Source: Actinomadura alba
GTDB lineage: Bacteria > Actinomycetota > Actinomycetes > Streptosporangiales > Streptosporangiaceae
Length of the DNA: 64,000 nt
Direction: 5' to 3'
Assembly: GCF_014323705.1 (NCBI RefSeq)
Contig: NZ_JABVEC010000001.1
Coordinates: 434,001-498,000, forward strand
Position 1 is the stretch's first letter. Each line of letters opens with the position of its first letter. A program made the position numbers and the translations under genes. Positions 8,576-16,487 of this stretch are shown here, piece by piece. The notes beneath the pieces are model-generated. The model was not told the DNA's origin. It was given only the letters and a program-made list of their open reading frames with translations, and made no database searches.

Positions 8576-8658
8576 GGGGCGGCGCCGACGTGGGAGAGTC
8601 GGGCTCGGCTGTAAACCGGGTGCCATGTGCTGAGTGGGTTCGAATCCCACCCGCCCCA
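8576..8658 (+). tRNA. tRNA-Tyr-like gene, anticodon GTA
   Basis: Acceptor GGGGCGG (8576-8582) pairs with CCGCCCC; discriminator A at 8658, then CC but no full CCA. The anticodon stem CTCGG/CCGGG closes the loop CTGTAAA, anticodon GTA at 8611-8613 (Tyr). A 13-nt variable region (8621-8633, TGCCATGTGCTGA) fits the class II form expected for bacterial tRNA-Tyr. The T arm GTGGG, TTCGAAT, CCCAC is perfect. The D arm CCGA/TCGG encloses a G-rich loop, and position 8 is C instead of the usual U, so this too departs from the usual tRNA-Tyr. It is the third member of the tandem cluster. Confidence 0.75.
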
Positions 8659-8666
8659 CCGGCGCG

Positions 8667-8685
8667 ACGACGGCGCCGCCGTCGT
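8667..8685 (+). terminator. Hairpin after the tRNA cluster
   Basis: ACGACGGC and GCCGTCGT arms with a 3-nt loop, nine nucleotides after the last tRNA, followed by GAATTT. It probably ends the tRNA transcript. Confidence 0.5.
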
Positions 8686-8879
8686 GAATTTCGCGATCTC
8701 GGGCACGACGGCGCCCAAGTGCGCCCGGTCCGCGTGGACTTAGTAGATCATGGTGGTGCGCCGCGCATGTCGTGCCCGCACCGATGGTGCGGATCTGTGG
8801 GGCACGCACGGCTGATGATGTTGCCCTGGTTTCTTCGGCCGGTCTCGCTGACAGCGGCCAACCCCTTCGGAGGCGCTTC

Positions 8880-10136
8880 GTGGTCCCCTTCCAGTTCCCT
8901 GTACCTGGAGAGCCCGTCCCGCACACTCTCGCCCGGCTCAGGGAGATCGGTCCGGTCGTCCCCCTGGAGCTCCCGGGCAATGTCAGCGCCTGGGCGGTGA
9001 CCAACTACGCCGCTCTGGCCGAACTGCTCGCCAACGACAACAAGCTGGTCTCCAGGAACCCCAGGCACTGGTCGGCCCTCCGGAACGGGGAGATTCCCGC
9101 GGACTGGCCGTTGCGCCCGCTCATCGAGGGCGAGCATCTCCAGGTCCTGGACGGCGTCGACCACCGGCGGCTGCGGACGCTGGTATCCCGCGCCTTCACC
9201 GCGTCACGCGTCGAGGCGCTGGCACCCCGGGTCGAAGAGATGGTGACCGATCTCGTCGATGAGGTCGTCGCGGCCGGTGACGGGGTCGACCTGGTCTCCG
9301 CCTTCACCGAGCCGCTGCCGATGTCGGTGATCTGCGAGCTGTACGGCGTGCCCGAACCAGAGCGGCCCCAGCTCCGGGCCTGGGCCAACACGATGATCTC
9401 GCACACCAGCACCGGGGAGCAGACCGCCGCGGCCAACCGTGACATGCTCGCGTACCTGGCCGAGCACGTGGAACGAAAGCGCCGCGACCCGGGAGACGAC
9501 CTCACGACCGGGCTGGTCCGCGCGCAGGACGAGGGCGACCAACTGTCCGGCTCCGAGCTGGTGACCAATCTCTGGCTGATGATCATCGCCGGCCACGAGA
9601 CCACCGTGCACATGCTCGGGCACGCCATCGTGGCGCTGTGCACCCATCCGGAGCAGCGTGCCCTCGCGGTGGCGGAGAACCTCTGGCCGCAGGTGGTGGA
9701 GGAGACCCTCCGCCACCGCACGTCCGTGAAAACCAGCCCGTTCCGGTACGCGATGACGGACGTGAACCTCGCGGGGACGGACATCCCCGCCGGTGACGCG
9801 ATGCTGGTCTGCTACGGAGGAGCGGGCACCGACACCGACCGGTACGGCGAGGACGCGGACCGGTTCGACATCACGCGGGAGGACAAGGGGCACCTGGCCT
9901 TCGGCTACGGCCCGCACTTCTGCATCGGCGCGCCGCTCGCCCGGCTCGAAGGCCGGATCGGTCTCCCGGCACTGTTCAACCGGCTACCCGGTCTGCGACT
10001 GGCCGTCGACGCCGACCACATTCCCTACTCGCCGTCCTTCATCACCTACGGCCCGCTGTCCCTGCCCGTGAATCTCGGCCTTGCCGCGGATCGGACTCCG
10101 GAGCGCGCCGGCCCGAGCCGGTATAGGACCCGGTAG
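8880..10136 (+). CDS. Cytochrome P450 (CYP154-like)
   Basis: A 418-residue haem monooxygenase with all class I bacterial P450 marks: I-helix AGHETT (residues 237-242), K-helix E275-T-L-R278, and haem-ligand loop FGYGPHFCIGAP with Cys348. GTG 8880 is chosen because GGAGG lies 6 nt upstream; the frame is open further back to 8772 but without a ribosome-binding site. The substrate cannot be told from sequence. It is convergent with the conservon P450 at 10245-11507, and a shared hairpin lies between them. In Streptomyces, CYP154 and CYP157 genes often lie together beside conservons, which fits this placement; the subfamily name is inference. Electrons must come from ferredoxins elsewhere. Confidence 0.9.
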   Translation: MVPFQFPVPGEPVPHTLARLREIGPVVPLELPGNVSAWAVTNYAALAELLANDNKLVSRNPRHWSALRNGEIPADWPLRPLIEGEHLQVLDGVDHRRLRTLVSRAFTASRVEALAPRVEEMVTDLVDEVVAAGDGVDLVSAFTEPLPMSVICELYGVPEPERPQLRAWANTMISHTSTGEQTAAANRDMLAYLAEHVERKRRDPGDDLTTGLVRAQDEGDQLSGSELVTNLWLMIIAGHETTVHMLGHAIVALCTHPEQRALAVAENLWPQVVEETLRHRTSVKTSPFRYAMTDVNLAGTDIPAGDAMLVCYGGAGTDTDRYGEDADRFDITREDKGHLAFGYGPHFCIGAPLARLEGRIGLPALFNRLPGLRLAVDADHIPYSPSFITYGPLSLPVNLGLAADRTPERAGPSRYRTR

Positions 10137-10204
10137 AGGACCGGGCCGAAGGCGACCCCGGCACTGTCCGCCGTGGGGGCCGTCGGCCGGCATGACCCAC
10201 GGCA

Positions 10205-10237
10205 CGGATCCCGCCGGATCGGCTCCGGCGGGATCCG
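10205..10237. terminator. Bidirectional terminator between convergent P450 genes
   Basis: A 14-bp perfect stem (CGGATCCCGCCGGA with TCCGGCGGGATCCG) and a 5-nt loop, followed on the plus strand by ACTTTTG. It ends 7 nt before the stop codon of the minus-strand P450 and can serve both transcripts. Confidence 0.8.
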
Positions 10238-10244
10238 ACTTTTG

Positions 10245-11507
10245 TCAGGAGGGGCTGAACGTGACCGGCAGCGTGGACAGGCCGCGTATCTGAAAGGACG
10301 GCCGCCAAACGAGGTCGTCGGCGGCCACCGCCAACGTCACGTCCGGGAGCCGGTCCAGGAGCACCTCGACGGCGGCCTGCGCGATGACCTCGGCGAGCTC
10401 GGGCGCCGGGTGCGGGCACCCGTGCGGGCCATGGCCGAACGCCATATGGGCGTGATTTCCGGCGGACCCGGAGAAGAGGTCGGTCCGCACCTCGGGATCG
10501 GCGTTGGCGCCGGCCAAGCCCAGGATGAGCGCGTCACCGGCCCGGATGTGCTGCCCTCCCAGCTCGGTGCCCTGAGCGGCCCACCGCCCGATACTGTTCT
10601 GGCCGGGAGTGTCCTCCCACAGCACCTCGTTCAACGCCTGGCCGACGCTGCGGCGGCCTCCGGAGAGATTCACGGAGAACCGGTCATCGGTCAGCATCAG
10701 CCGCAGAGTGTTCCCGATCCAGTTGGCAGTGGGATCCTGCCCCGCGACCATCAGCAACAGCAGATCCTGGATCAGCTCGTCGTCGCTGAGCCCGGCGGGG
10801 TGCGCCAGCATACGAGAGGGCACATCCGGACCGGGGTGGGCCCGCTTGCTCTCCAGCAGCCGCCCCATCGTGGCGGCGAACCGCTGATGGGCCTCGGCGG
10901 CACCCTCGCCGCCGTCCAACGCCGCGCTCACATCCCGTACTAGGGCCGGCGTCTCGGACCCGGGCATACCGAACAGCCCGGCGACGGCCACCAGCGGCAT
11001 CCGGTGGGCGTACTCCCGCATCAGGTCGACCTCACCGCGGCCCGCGAACGCGTCGATCAGTGAGTCGGCGATCCGCTCGCATCGAGCCTTGAGCTCGAAC
11101 TGGTCGACGGCGGCGAGGGCATCACTGATGGCCTCGGCCCGCCGCTGGTGCTCGGCCCCCTCGGTGAACAGCACTGAAGGTTGATAACCGACGAACGCCA
11201 TGAGGGGCCAGTCGGGCGGGATCTGATCCCAGGCGTTCCACCGGCGGGAGTCGCGGGCGAAGAGCTGCGGATTGCCGAGCATGTAGTGGAGCTCTCGGTA
11301 CCCGATCACGAGCCACGCGGGGACGTTGCCCTCGAGCAGAACCGGGACGACCGGCCCATGCTGCCGCCTCATCTCCCGGTACAACTCGGCCGGGTTCTCC
11401 TGGTAACGCGGTCCGTACAGCGGCATGGCATTCGCGTGGGCCGGACACCCCGGGGGCGGCGTCGCTCCAGAGGACGACTGCGAGGCGTCGAACGACTGCT
11501 GGGTCAT
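10245..11507 (-). CDS. Conservon cytochrome P450 lacking ExxR (CYP157-like)
   Basis: A 420-residue P450-fold protein. The haem loop is FGHGPHGCPHPAP with Cys364 present. The K-helix motif reads E294-V-L-W297, so the Arg that is nearly universal in P450s is Trp, and the I-helix reads VAGQDPT instead of AGxET. Absence of ExxR, with an E-x-x-L-W-like pattern, is known for the Streptomyces CYP157 family, which also sits in conservons. ATG 11507 overlaps the stop of the GTPase gene as ATGA, so translation is coupled. It is the last gene of the conservon. Whether it is a working monooxygenase, or a haem sensor or scaffold for the signalling proteins, cannot be told. Confidence 0.88.
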   Translation of the reverse strand: MTQQSFDASQSSSGATPPPGCPAHANAMPLYGPRYQENPAELYREMRRQHGPVVPVLLEGNVPAWLVIGYRELHYMLGNPQLFARDSRRWNAWDQIPPDWPLMAFVGYQPSVLFTEGAEHQRRAEAISDALAAVDQFELKARCERIADSLIDAFAGRGEVDLMREYAHRMPLVAVAGLFGMPGSETPALVRDVSAALDGGEGAAEAHQRFAATMGRLLESKRAHPGPDVPSRMLAHPAGLSDDELIQDLLLLMVAGQDPTANWIGNTLRLMLTDDRFSVNLSGGRRSVGQALNEVLWEDTPGQNSIGRWAAQGTELGGQHIRAGDALILGLAGANADPEVRTDLFSGSAGNHAHMAFGHGPHGCPHPAPELAEVIAQAAVEVLLDRLPDVTLAVAADDLVWRPSFQIRGLSTLPVTFSPS

Positions 11508-12112
11508 GGCGTGCTCTCTTGGGTGTCGGACAAGGCGTAGAGGTGGTTCACGAGCGTGATCAGCACGGTTTTGCTGGAGTCGCGCCTGCGGGCATCACAG
11601 TGGATCAATGGGATGCCATCGGACAGCGAGAGCGCCTCACGTACGTTCTCCAGGCCGTGCACGGGTCCGCCGAAGTCGTTGAGAGCGACGATGAACGGCG
11701 TCTTGTGGTGTTCGAGACGGTCGATGGCGTACCAGGAGTCCTCCACCCGCCGGGTGTCCACGAGGACGACCGCGCCGAGGGTTCCCGAGAACAGCCGATC
11801 CCACAAGAACCAGAACCGCTGCTGTCCCGGAGCGCCGAACAGATAGAGGACCATCTCGTCGTTCAGGCTGATGCGCCCGAAGTCGAAGGCGACAGTGGTC
11901 GTCGTCTTGTTCTGTACGCCCTCCGGGTCGTCGATCCCGACGCCCGCCCGGGTCATGGTCTCCTCGGTGCTCAGCGGCCGGATCTCACTGACCGAGCGGA
12001 CCATGGTCGTCTTGCCCACGCCGAAACCGCCGACTATCACGATCTTGAGACCGTTGGCGGCCGTGCTCCGCAGTGGCGTGCGGGTGGCTTGCTCAGAGCT
12101 TTTCAAGTCCAA
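11504..12112 (-). CDS. cvnD: Conservon small GTPase (CvnD)
   Basis: A 202-residue Ras-like ATP/GTP-binding protein. The P-loop GGFGVGKTT occupies residues 28-36, a Thr-rich switch TTTTVAFDFG follows, then the G3 region LYLFGAPGQQRFWFLWD. The base-specificity motif is LNDF, not the classical NKxD. Conservon GTPases are thought to cycle with the roadblock protein and report to the membrane kinase-like protein, by analogy with eukaryotic G-protein systems. The start is uncertain: TTG 12112, overlapping cvnC by 20 nt, or TTG 12106; no ATG or GTG occurs before the P-loop. Its stop overlaps the P450 start as ATGA. Confidence 0.9.
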   Translation of the reverse strand: MDLKSSEQATRTPLRSTAANGLKIVIVGGFGVGKTTMVRSVSEIRPLSTEETMTRAGVGIDDPEGVQNKTTTTVAFDFGRISLNDEMVLYLFGAPGQQRFWFLWDRLFSGTLGAVVLVDTRRVEDSWYAIDRLEHHKTPFIVALNDFGGPVHGLENVREALSLSDGIPLIHCDARRRDSSKTVLITLVNHLYALSDTQESTP

Positions 12113-12452
12113 CGAGCACCTGCTTCAGGATTTCTCGATCGGGCAGTTGCGCCCAGGCGGGGGTCGATGACGGATGGCGTGCGGTGATCCGGCCGGTGTC
12201 CAGGAGGTCGCACAGCAAGATCTTCACCACGCCCACCGGCAGGTCCAGCTCCGATGAGATCTCTACGACCGCCGTCGGCGTACGGCACATGCGGAGGATC
12301 TTGACGTGCTCAGACTGCATTCCCGGCGTGGGATCACATTCGCTGACGATCAGAGAGACGATGTCGATGGTGCTCTCGTCCGCCCGGCTGCGCCCGCCGG
12401 TGACGACGTACAGCCGGTCCGGGCCCTCCCTGTCGACTGGCCGTGAGGTCAT
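12093..12452 (-). CDS. cvnC: DUF742 conservon protein (CvnC)
   Basis: A 119-residue DUF742 protein. Family marks are RLYVVTGGRS near residue 14, the region TAVVEISSELDLPVGVVKIL, which looks like a winged helix, and the closing LLCDLLDTGRITAR. In S. coelicolor conservons the equivalent protein is the third component. Its ATG overlaps the cvnB stop as ATGA, and its own end overlaps the cvnD start, so the three are translationally coupled. Its biochemical role is unknown; DNA or protein binding is inferred from the predicted fold. Confidence 0.9.
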   Translation of the reverse strand: MTSRPVDREGPDRLYVVTGGRSRADESTIDIVSLIVSECDPTPGMQSEHVKILRMCRTPTAVVEISSELDLPVGVVKILLCDLLDTGRITARHPSSTPAWAQLPDREILKQVLVGLEKL

Positions 12453-12868
12453 GGCAATTGGCTGCTCTGCTGAGGCCGCCGCGGCTGGGCGACCAGGTAC
12501 TCACCGAGCTGCTCGACCAACTCGTGCATGTTGTGTCCGATGACGCCGACGTCGGCGTCATCGGTCGCCACGACGGCGAGGTGGGCCCCTTCACCGGCCT
12601 CCACGATGAACATGAGCCCGCCGTGGAACTCGGTCATGGACTGCCGCAGCCCTCCGGTGCCGTCACCGAACTCGGCGGACGCGCCGTAGGAGAGGCTTTG
12701 GATGCCCGAGGCTATGGCGGCCAGCTGGTCCGCCTGGTCCACGGTCAGCCCGGACGAGTGGCAGAGTTTGAGGCCGTCCTTCGACAGCACCAAAGCGTGC
12801 CGGGTCTCCGGCGTCCGCTCGAGGAGATTCTCGAGCAACCAGTCGAGGTCGCGCTGTGAGGGCTTCAT
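12449..12868 (-). CDS. cvnB: Roadblock/LC7 domain protein (CvnB)
   Basis: A 139-residue roadblock/LC7 (MglB-type) protein, a fold that acts as GTPase-activating partner or scaffold for small GTPases. The sequence DLDWLLENLLERTPETRHAL, then LVLSKDGL, and GGLMFIVEAGEGAHLAVVA are typical. ATG 12868 gives the normal family length; a longer frame to 12925 lacks a ribosome-binding site. It ends in an ATGA overlap with cvnC. With CvnD it is expected to form the switch of the conservon, receiving input from the membrane protein encoded just upstream. Confidence 0.9.
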   Translation of the reverse strand: MKPSQRDLDWLLENLLERTPETRHALVLSKDGLKLCHSSGLTVDQADQLAAIASGIQSLSYGASAEFGDGTGGLRQSMTEFHGGLMFIVEAGEGAHLAVVATDDADVGVIGHNMHELVEQLGEYLVAQPRRPQQSSQLP

Positions 12869-12983
12869 CGAGTTCTCGGGGCGGTGCTCCGGGCGTCGGT
12901 GCCGGGGCGCGGCCCCTGTCTCCAATCCTTTGTCGGGTCATCCGGTGTCGTGTCATCCGGGCCGGCGGGAAGAGCCGACATCA

Positions 12984-14432
12984 TCAGGTGTCGTCCGCCG
13001 GGGGCGAGGACTTGGCACCGCTTGCGGGCCCGCCACGGCCGCTCTGGCGGAAGGCGCGGAATCGCTCCGCGGCTTCGGCGGCGGACTTCGCGGGCCTGGA
13101 AATCGGCTCGGCCGGTGGCGGGGACGCCGCCGCCAGCGTCTGGCCCTTCGGGCGCTTCGGCAGCCCGGGAGCCTTGCCCTCGGCGACGGGGACGCCGCTC
13201 TCGGCGGGCGAGGCCGCCTGAAGGGTCGGGCCGGTCTCGGTCGGCGCGGCCGCCGCGCCGACCGAGACCGTCGGGCGGGGCTCGGCTGCCGCCGCCGGGG
13301 TGGACGGGCGCACCGCCCGTGACATCGCAGGTGCGGCGTCCGGCGCGGCCTGCGTGATCAGCTTGCGTGGGATCATGACCACGACTCCCGTCCCTCCGCG
13401 CGAGGACGGCCTGAAGGAAACGGTCAGACCGTGCTTGCGGGCCAGGCAGCCCACCACCGCGAGGCCCAACCTCGTGCCGGACAACGTCATCAGGTCCAGC
13501 GGCTCGGACGACACGGCCCGCTCGGCGCGCCGCAGCGCGGTGGCGCTCATGGTGAGGCCGGCGTCCTCGATCGTGACCACGATGCCCGCATGGACCTCTT
13601 CGACGTACACGTGGGCCTTCTCGGACGGAGGCGAGAAGCGCGTCGCGTTGTCCATCAGCTCGGCCAGCGCGTGCATGACGCCTTCGGCGGCGTAGCCCGC
13701 GATCGCGACCAGGCTGGTCGAGTGCACCCGCACCCGCTGGTAGGCGCTGATCCGGCCGACCGCGCCGCGCAGGATGCTCTCCATCATGATCGGTTTGGTC
13801 CAGCGCCGGCCGGAACGGGCACCGGTGAGCACGGCGACGCTGTCGGCCAGCCGGCCCACCTGCGCGGTGCTGTGGTCCAGTCTCAGCAGGTCGCCGAGAA
13901 CCTCTTCGTCATGCCGGTCCTCCATCTCACGCAGATCGGCGAGCATGCTGGTGGCCAGGGCCTGGACGCGGCCGACGGCGTTCGCCGAGGCCGCCATCGC
14001 AGCCGCGCGCATGCGCTCTCCCTTGCCGATCTCTTCGGCCAGGGTGTGGAGGATGCGTTGCTGGGCGCGTCCGGCGGGCCGCGTGATCTCAGCCAGGGCG
14101 GTGTCCGCCGATGCCCCGTCGCGCAGCAGCTTCACCAGGGCGGGCAGCGTCTTGTCGGCGAGCCGGGCCAGCTCCGCGTCCGTCGCCGCGACGCGGGTGC
14201 GTAGCTGGCGTGCGGTCTGGAATCCGTAGGTCCCGGCGGTCACCGCGGCGCAGAGGATGAGTGCGGCCATACCGGTGAGCACGGCGATGAGACCTCGGTT
14301 CGCGGCGGGTGCGGCGGCCGTCGCCAACAGGCATGCGCCACCGGTGATGACCGCCGCGGCCACCAGGGCGAACAGTGCCTGCTGGAGCGGCGGGGGCTCT
14401 TCCCGACGGCGGGTGGGAACGTGTGCTGACAT
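12984..14432 (-). CDS. cvnA: Conservon sensor histidine kinase-like protein (CvnA)
   Basis: A 482-residue membrane protein, first gene of the conservon. Two membrane helices lie near residues 19-42 and 48-69 with a very short loop between them, so there is almost no external sensor. A coiled linker and a GHKL ATPase domain follow: N-box ELMDNATRFSPP, G1-like IEDAGLTM and GTRLGLAVVGCLARKHG. The last 120 residues are low-complexity Pro/Ala-rich. No clear phospho-acceptor His region is visible, as is usual for CvnA. ATG 14432 has GAGGA 8 nt upstream and is preferred to the TTG just before it. A 115-nt gap separates it from cvnB. Confidence 0.88.
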   Translation of the reverse strand: MSAHVPTRRREEPPPLQQALFALVAAAVITGGACLLATAAAPAANRGLIAVLTGMAALILCAAVTAGTYGFQTARQLRTRVAATDAELARLADKTLPALVKLLRDGASADTALAEITRPAGRAQQRILHTLAEEIGKGERMRAAAMAASANAVGRVQALATSMLADLREMEDRHDEEVLGDLLRLDHSTAQVGRLADSVAVLTGARSGRRWTKPIMMESILRGAVGRISAYQRVRVHSTSLVAIAGYAAEGVMHALAELMDNATRFSPPSEKAHVYVEEVHAGIVVTIEDAGLTMSATALRRAERAVSSEPLDLMTLSGTRLGLAVVGCLARKHGLTVSFRPSSRGGTGVVVMIPRKLITQAAPDAAPAMSRAVRPSTPAAAAEPRPTVSVGAAAAPTETGPTLQAASPAESGVPVAEGKAPGLPKRPKGQTLAAASPPPAEPISRPAKSAAEAAERFRAFRQSGRGGPASGAKSSPPADDT

Positions 14433-14799
14433 CAATCAAGTCCTCGTCGGCGGCGGATGGAGGCGGGAACCGGGTCGAGCGGAGCCGCGGGCCGGTTCAC
14501 CGTGCGGCGAGACGCCGACGGACTCACGGGACGTCCGGCGAATCCGCGCGCGTGGGGGCTCGCCGCAGGATCCGTAGGTGATCCCCGGTGGCACAGGGTG
14601 GCACGGAGCGGGGAGAACGGTCTGAGACGGACGAGCGGGGCACCTGGTGCCGACTCGGGCGGTCAAGTGTCTTGATCTCGATCCCCTCGCCTTGGCCGCG
14701 ACTTCCGGTGCCGGCTGTGGAAGATCCCCGGGCCGCCCCCAGAACGGCGATCGTAGTGGCCCTGCCACTTAACGCGCTGGGATTCGTCGTATTTTGCCG
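14433..14799. other. Intergenic region upstream of the conservon
   Basis: These 367 nt between cvnA and the EamA transporter gene, both on the minus strand, should hold the conservon promoter and the end of the transporter leader is not involved. I see no supported gene: the plus-strand frame at 14588-14818 has no ribosome-binding site and no familiar sequence. No strong hairpin stands out. Confidence 0.5.
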
Positions 14800-15738
14800 T
14801 TACTTTCCGGGCGGGTAGCCACTATCTAGGAAATCCGATGCTCTCGGATCATCGGTCATTTCCTCGACCACGGGCGGAGCCTCGCGGTGCAGAGCGACCG
14901 CGATGACGACCAGCCCGACGCCGGCCACCTCGGCCACGGTCGGCACCTGCCGAAGCACGGCCACACCGATCACCGTCGCCGTGGCGGGCAGGAGCGCGAC
15001 GAGCAGCGCGTAGGTCGCTCGGGCCATGCGAGCCATGGCGAGCTGGTCGCAGACGTACGGGATGACCGACGACGTGATCCCGACTCCGATCCCGGCGCCG
15101 AGCGCCACCGGGTCGATCAGGGCCGGAGCGGCCTGCCAGAGGCCCAGGGGCACGACCAGTACGCAGGCGACCAGCATGGCCCCGGCCAGCCCGTCGATTC
15201 CGCTGATGCCGGACAGCCGCCGGGCGGCCCGGTGCGCCACCACGATGTAGGCGGCGAACAGCACCGCGTTGGCGGCGGCGAAAACGAAACCCAGCGGCGC
15301 CCCGGTCAGCCGCACGTCGGCCAGCACACCGACACCGCACACGACCACCACGAGCGCCGCGAGGTTGCGCGGCGTACGGGCACCGAGGGCGGCCAGCACG
15401 ATGACCGGCACGAACTCGATGGCCGCGACGGTTCCGAGGGGCAGCCGGTCGATCGCCAGATAGAAGCAGGCGTTCATGGCCGCGAGCACCGCGGCCCAGG
15501 CGACGATCGTGCGGCGGCCGGCGGGGTCCATCCGGCCGAGCAACCGCCACGGCCGGCGCCAGAGCGCGAAGACCAGCGCTGCACTCCAGATCCGCAGGCC
15601 CGCCACCCCGAGCGGCGCGAGCCTGGAGAACAGCAGGACGGCGAAGGCCGGGCCGAGGTAGTGGAAGACCGCGCTGCCGATGAAAAAGGACCAGGGAGGC
15701 GCCGTCGACAGGAGGGTGCGGGAACCGAAGAAGGGCAT
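14800..15738 (-). CDS. EamA (DMT) family transporter
   Basis: A 312-residue polytopic protein with about ten membrane helices in two EamA halves, the fold of drug/metabolite and amino acid exporters such as RhtA. Marks include FHYLGPAFAVLLFSRLAPLG at the start and GIGVGITSSVIPYVCDQLAM in the second half. The C-terminal 25 residues are acidic and cytoplasmic. It is divergent from an Lrp/AsnC regulator with only 34 nt between the start codons, the classical layout for an amino acid exporter controlled by its regulator. The substrate is therefore probably an amino acid, by context only. Confidence 0.85.
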   Translation of the reverse strand: MPFFGSRTLLSTAPPWSFFIGSAVFHYLGPAFAVLLFSRLAPLGVAGLRIWSAALVFALWRRPWRLLGRMDPAGRRTIVAWAAVLAAMNACFYLAIDRLPLGTVAAIEFVPVIVLAALGARTPRNLAALVVVVCGVGVLADVRLTGAPLGFVFAAANAVLFAAYIVVAHRAARRLSGISGIDGLAGAMLVACVLVVPLGLWQAAPALIDPVALGAGIGVGITSSVIPYVCDQLAMARMARATYALLVALLPATATVIGVAVLRQVPTVAEVAGVGLVVIAVALHREAPPVVEEMTDDPRASDFLDSGYPPGK

Positions 15739-15760
15739 GGCTCCATCGTCGACCGGCCCG

Positions 15761-15766
15761 TAACTT
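15761..15766 (+). promoter_or_regulatory. Leaderless -10 box for the Lrp regulator
   Basis: TAACTT is followed by 6 nt and then ATG 15773, with no Shine-Dalgarno between. Transcription would start at the ATG. The divergent transporter start is at 15738, so any Lrp site here would affect both genes. Confidence 0.5.
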
Positions 15767-15772
15767 TGCAGA

Positions 15773-16252
15773 ATGGCGAATCGAACGGTCAGGCCAGGGC
15801 GAGCCTACGAAACCAAGGATCTCGACGCCCTCGACCTTCGCATCCTCACCGAGCTCCAGATCGACGCTCGGGTGAGCTTTGCCGAGCTGGGACGCCGGGT
15901 CGGGCTCTCGGCGCCGGCGGTGACCGAGCGGGTGCAGCGACTCGAGGGCACCGGTGTGATCGTCGGCTACCGCACCGAGGTCGATCCGAGGGCCCTCGGC
16001 TTCCCCGTCACGGTGATGGTCCGGATCCGGCCGGCGGTCCGGGAGCTGGGCCGCATCGCCAAGATCGCTGACGAGATCCCGCAGATCGTCGAGTGCTACC
16101 GGATGACCGGAGAGGACTGCTTCTACTTCACGATGCATCTGCGTGCGGTGGACGAGCTGCAGCCGATCCTCGACCGGTTCACCCCTTTCGGCCAGACGAC
16201 CACGTCGCTCATCCATACCGCGACCGTCCCGCGCCGCCCCCTGCCCCTGTGA
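15773..16252 (+). CDS. Lrp/AsnC family transcriptional regulator
   Basis: A 159-residue full-length Lrp protein: N-terminal helix-turn-helix (LDALDLRILTELQIDARVSF, then AELGRRVGLSAPAVTERVQR, residues about 18-65) and C-terminal RAM ligand-binding domain with EVDPRALGFPVTVMVRIRP and YRMTGEDCFYFTMHLRAV. It is a likely local regulator of the divergent EamA transporter, responding to an amino acid. The sequence before ATG 15773 lacks a Shine-Dalgarno but has a -10-like TAACTT, so the mRNA is probably leaderless. Confidence 0.92.
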   Translation: MANRTVRPGRAYETKDLDALDLRILTELQIDARVSFAELGRRVGLSAPAVTERVQRLEGTGVIVGYRTEVDPRALGFPVTVMVRIRPAVRELGRIAKIADEIPQIVECYRMTGEDCFYFTMHLRAVDELQPILDRFTPFGQTTTSLIHTATVPRRPLPL

Positions 16253-16487
16253 TCGGCACAGTGATCACCCACAGCGTTCGTGGGGCGAGCGCGCGGTCCC
16301 AGGAGGCGGTGGCGGCCGCGTCCGAGGTCTGAGCCACGCCCGGCAAGGGTCATCGACCGGCTTGAGCGTCCCGGTCGTCGATGCCCAGCAGCTCGGCGGC
16401 CTCATCCAGCAGCGGAATGCCGCGCATCCGCTCCAGTGGCAAGTCGCGATCTTCAGCGTCCTCAAGTGGATCGTCCCCATGCCGGGT

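Noticed and set aside
8372-8658. Attachment site of an integrated phage or integrative element
   Set aside because: No integrase, excisionase or duplicated tRNA 3' end was seen in the following 27 kb; the genes there are chromosomal in style.
7906-9004. Minus-strand frames reading GIRTRL and DSNP-like peptides
   Set aside because: These are translations of the T-arm and flanks of the three tRNA genes, a well-known annotation artefact.
14588-14818. Plus-strand 76-codon frame upstream of the conservon
   Set aside because: No Shine-Dalgarno, no recognisable sequence, and it overlaps the end of the opposite EamA gene.
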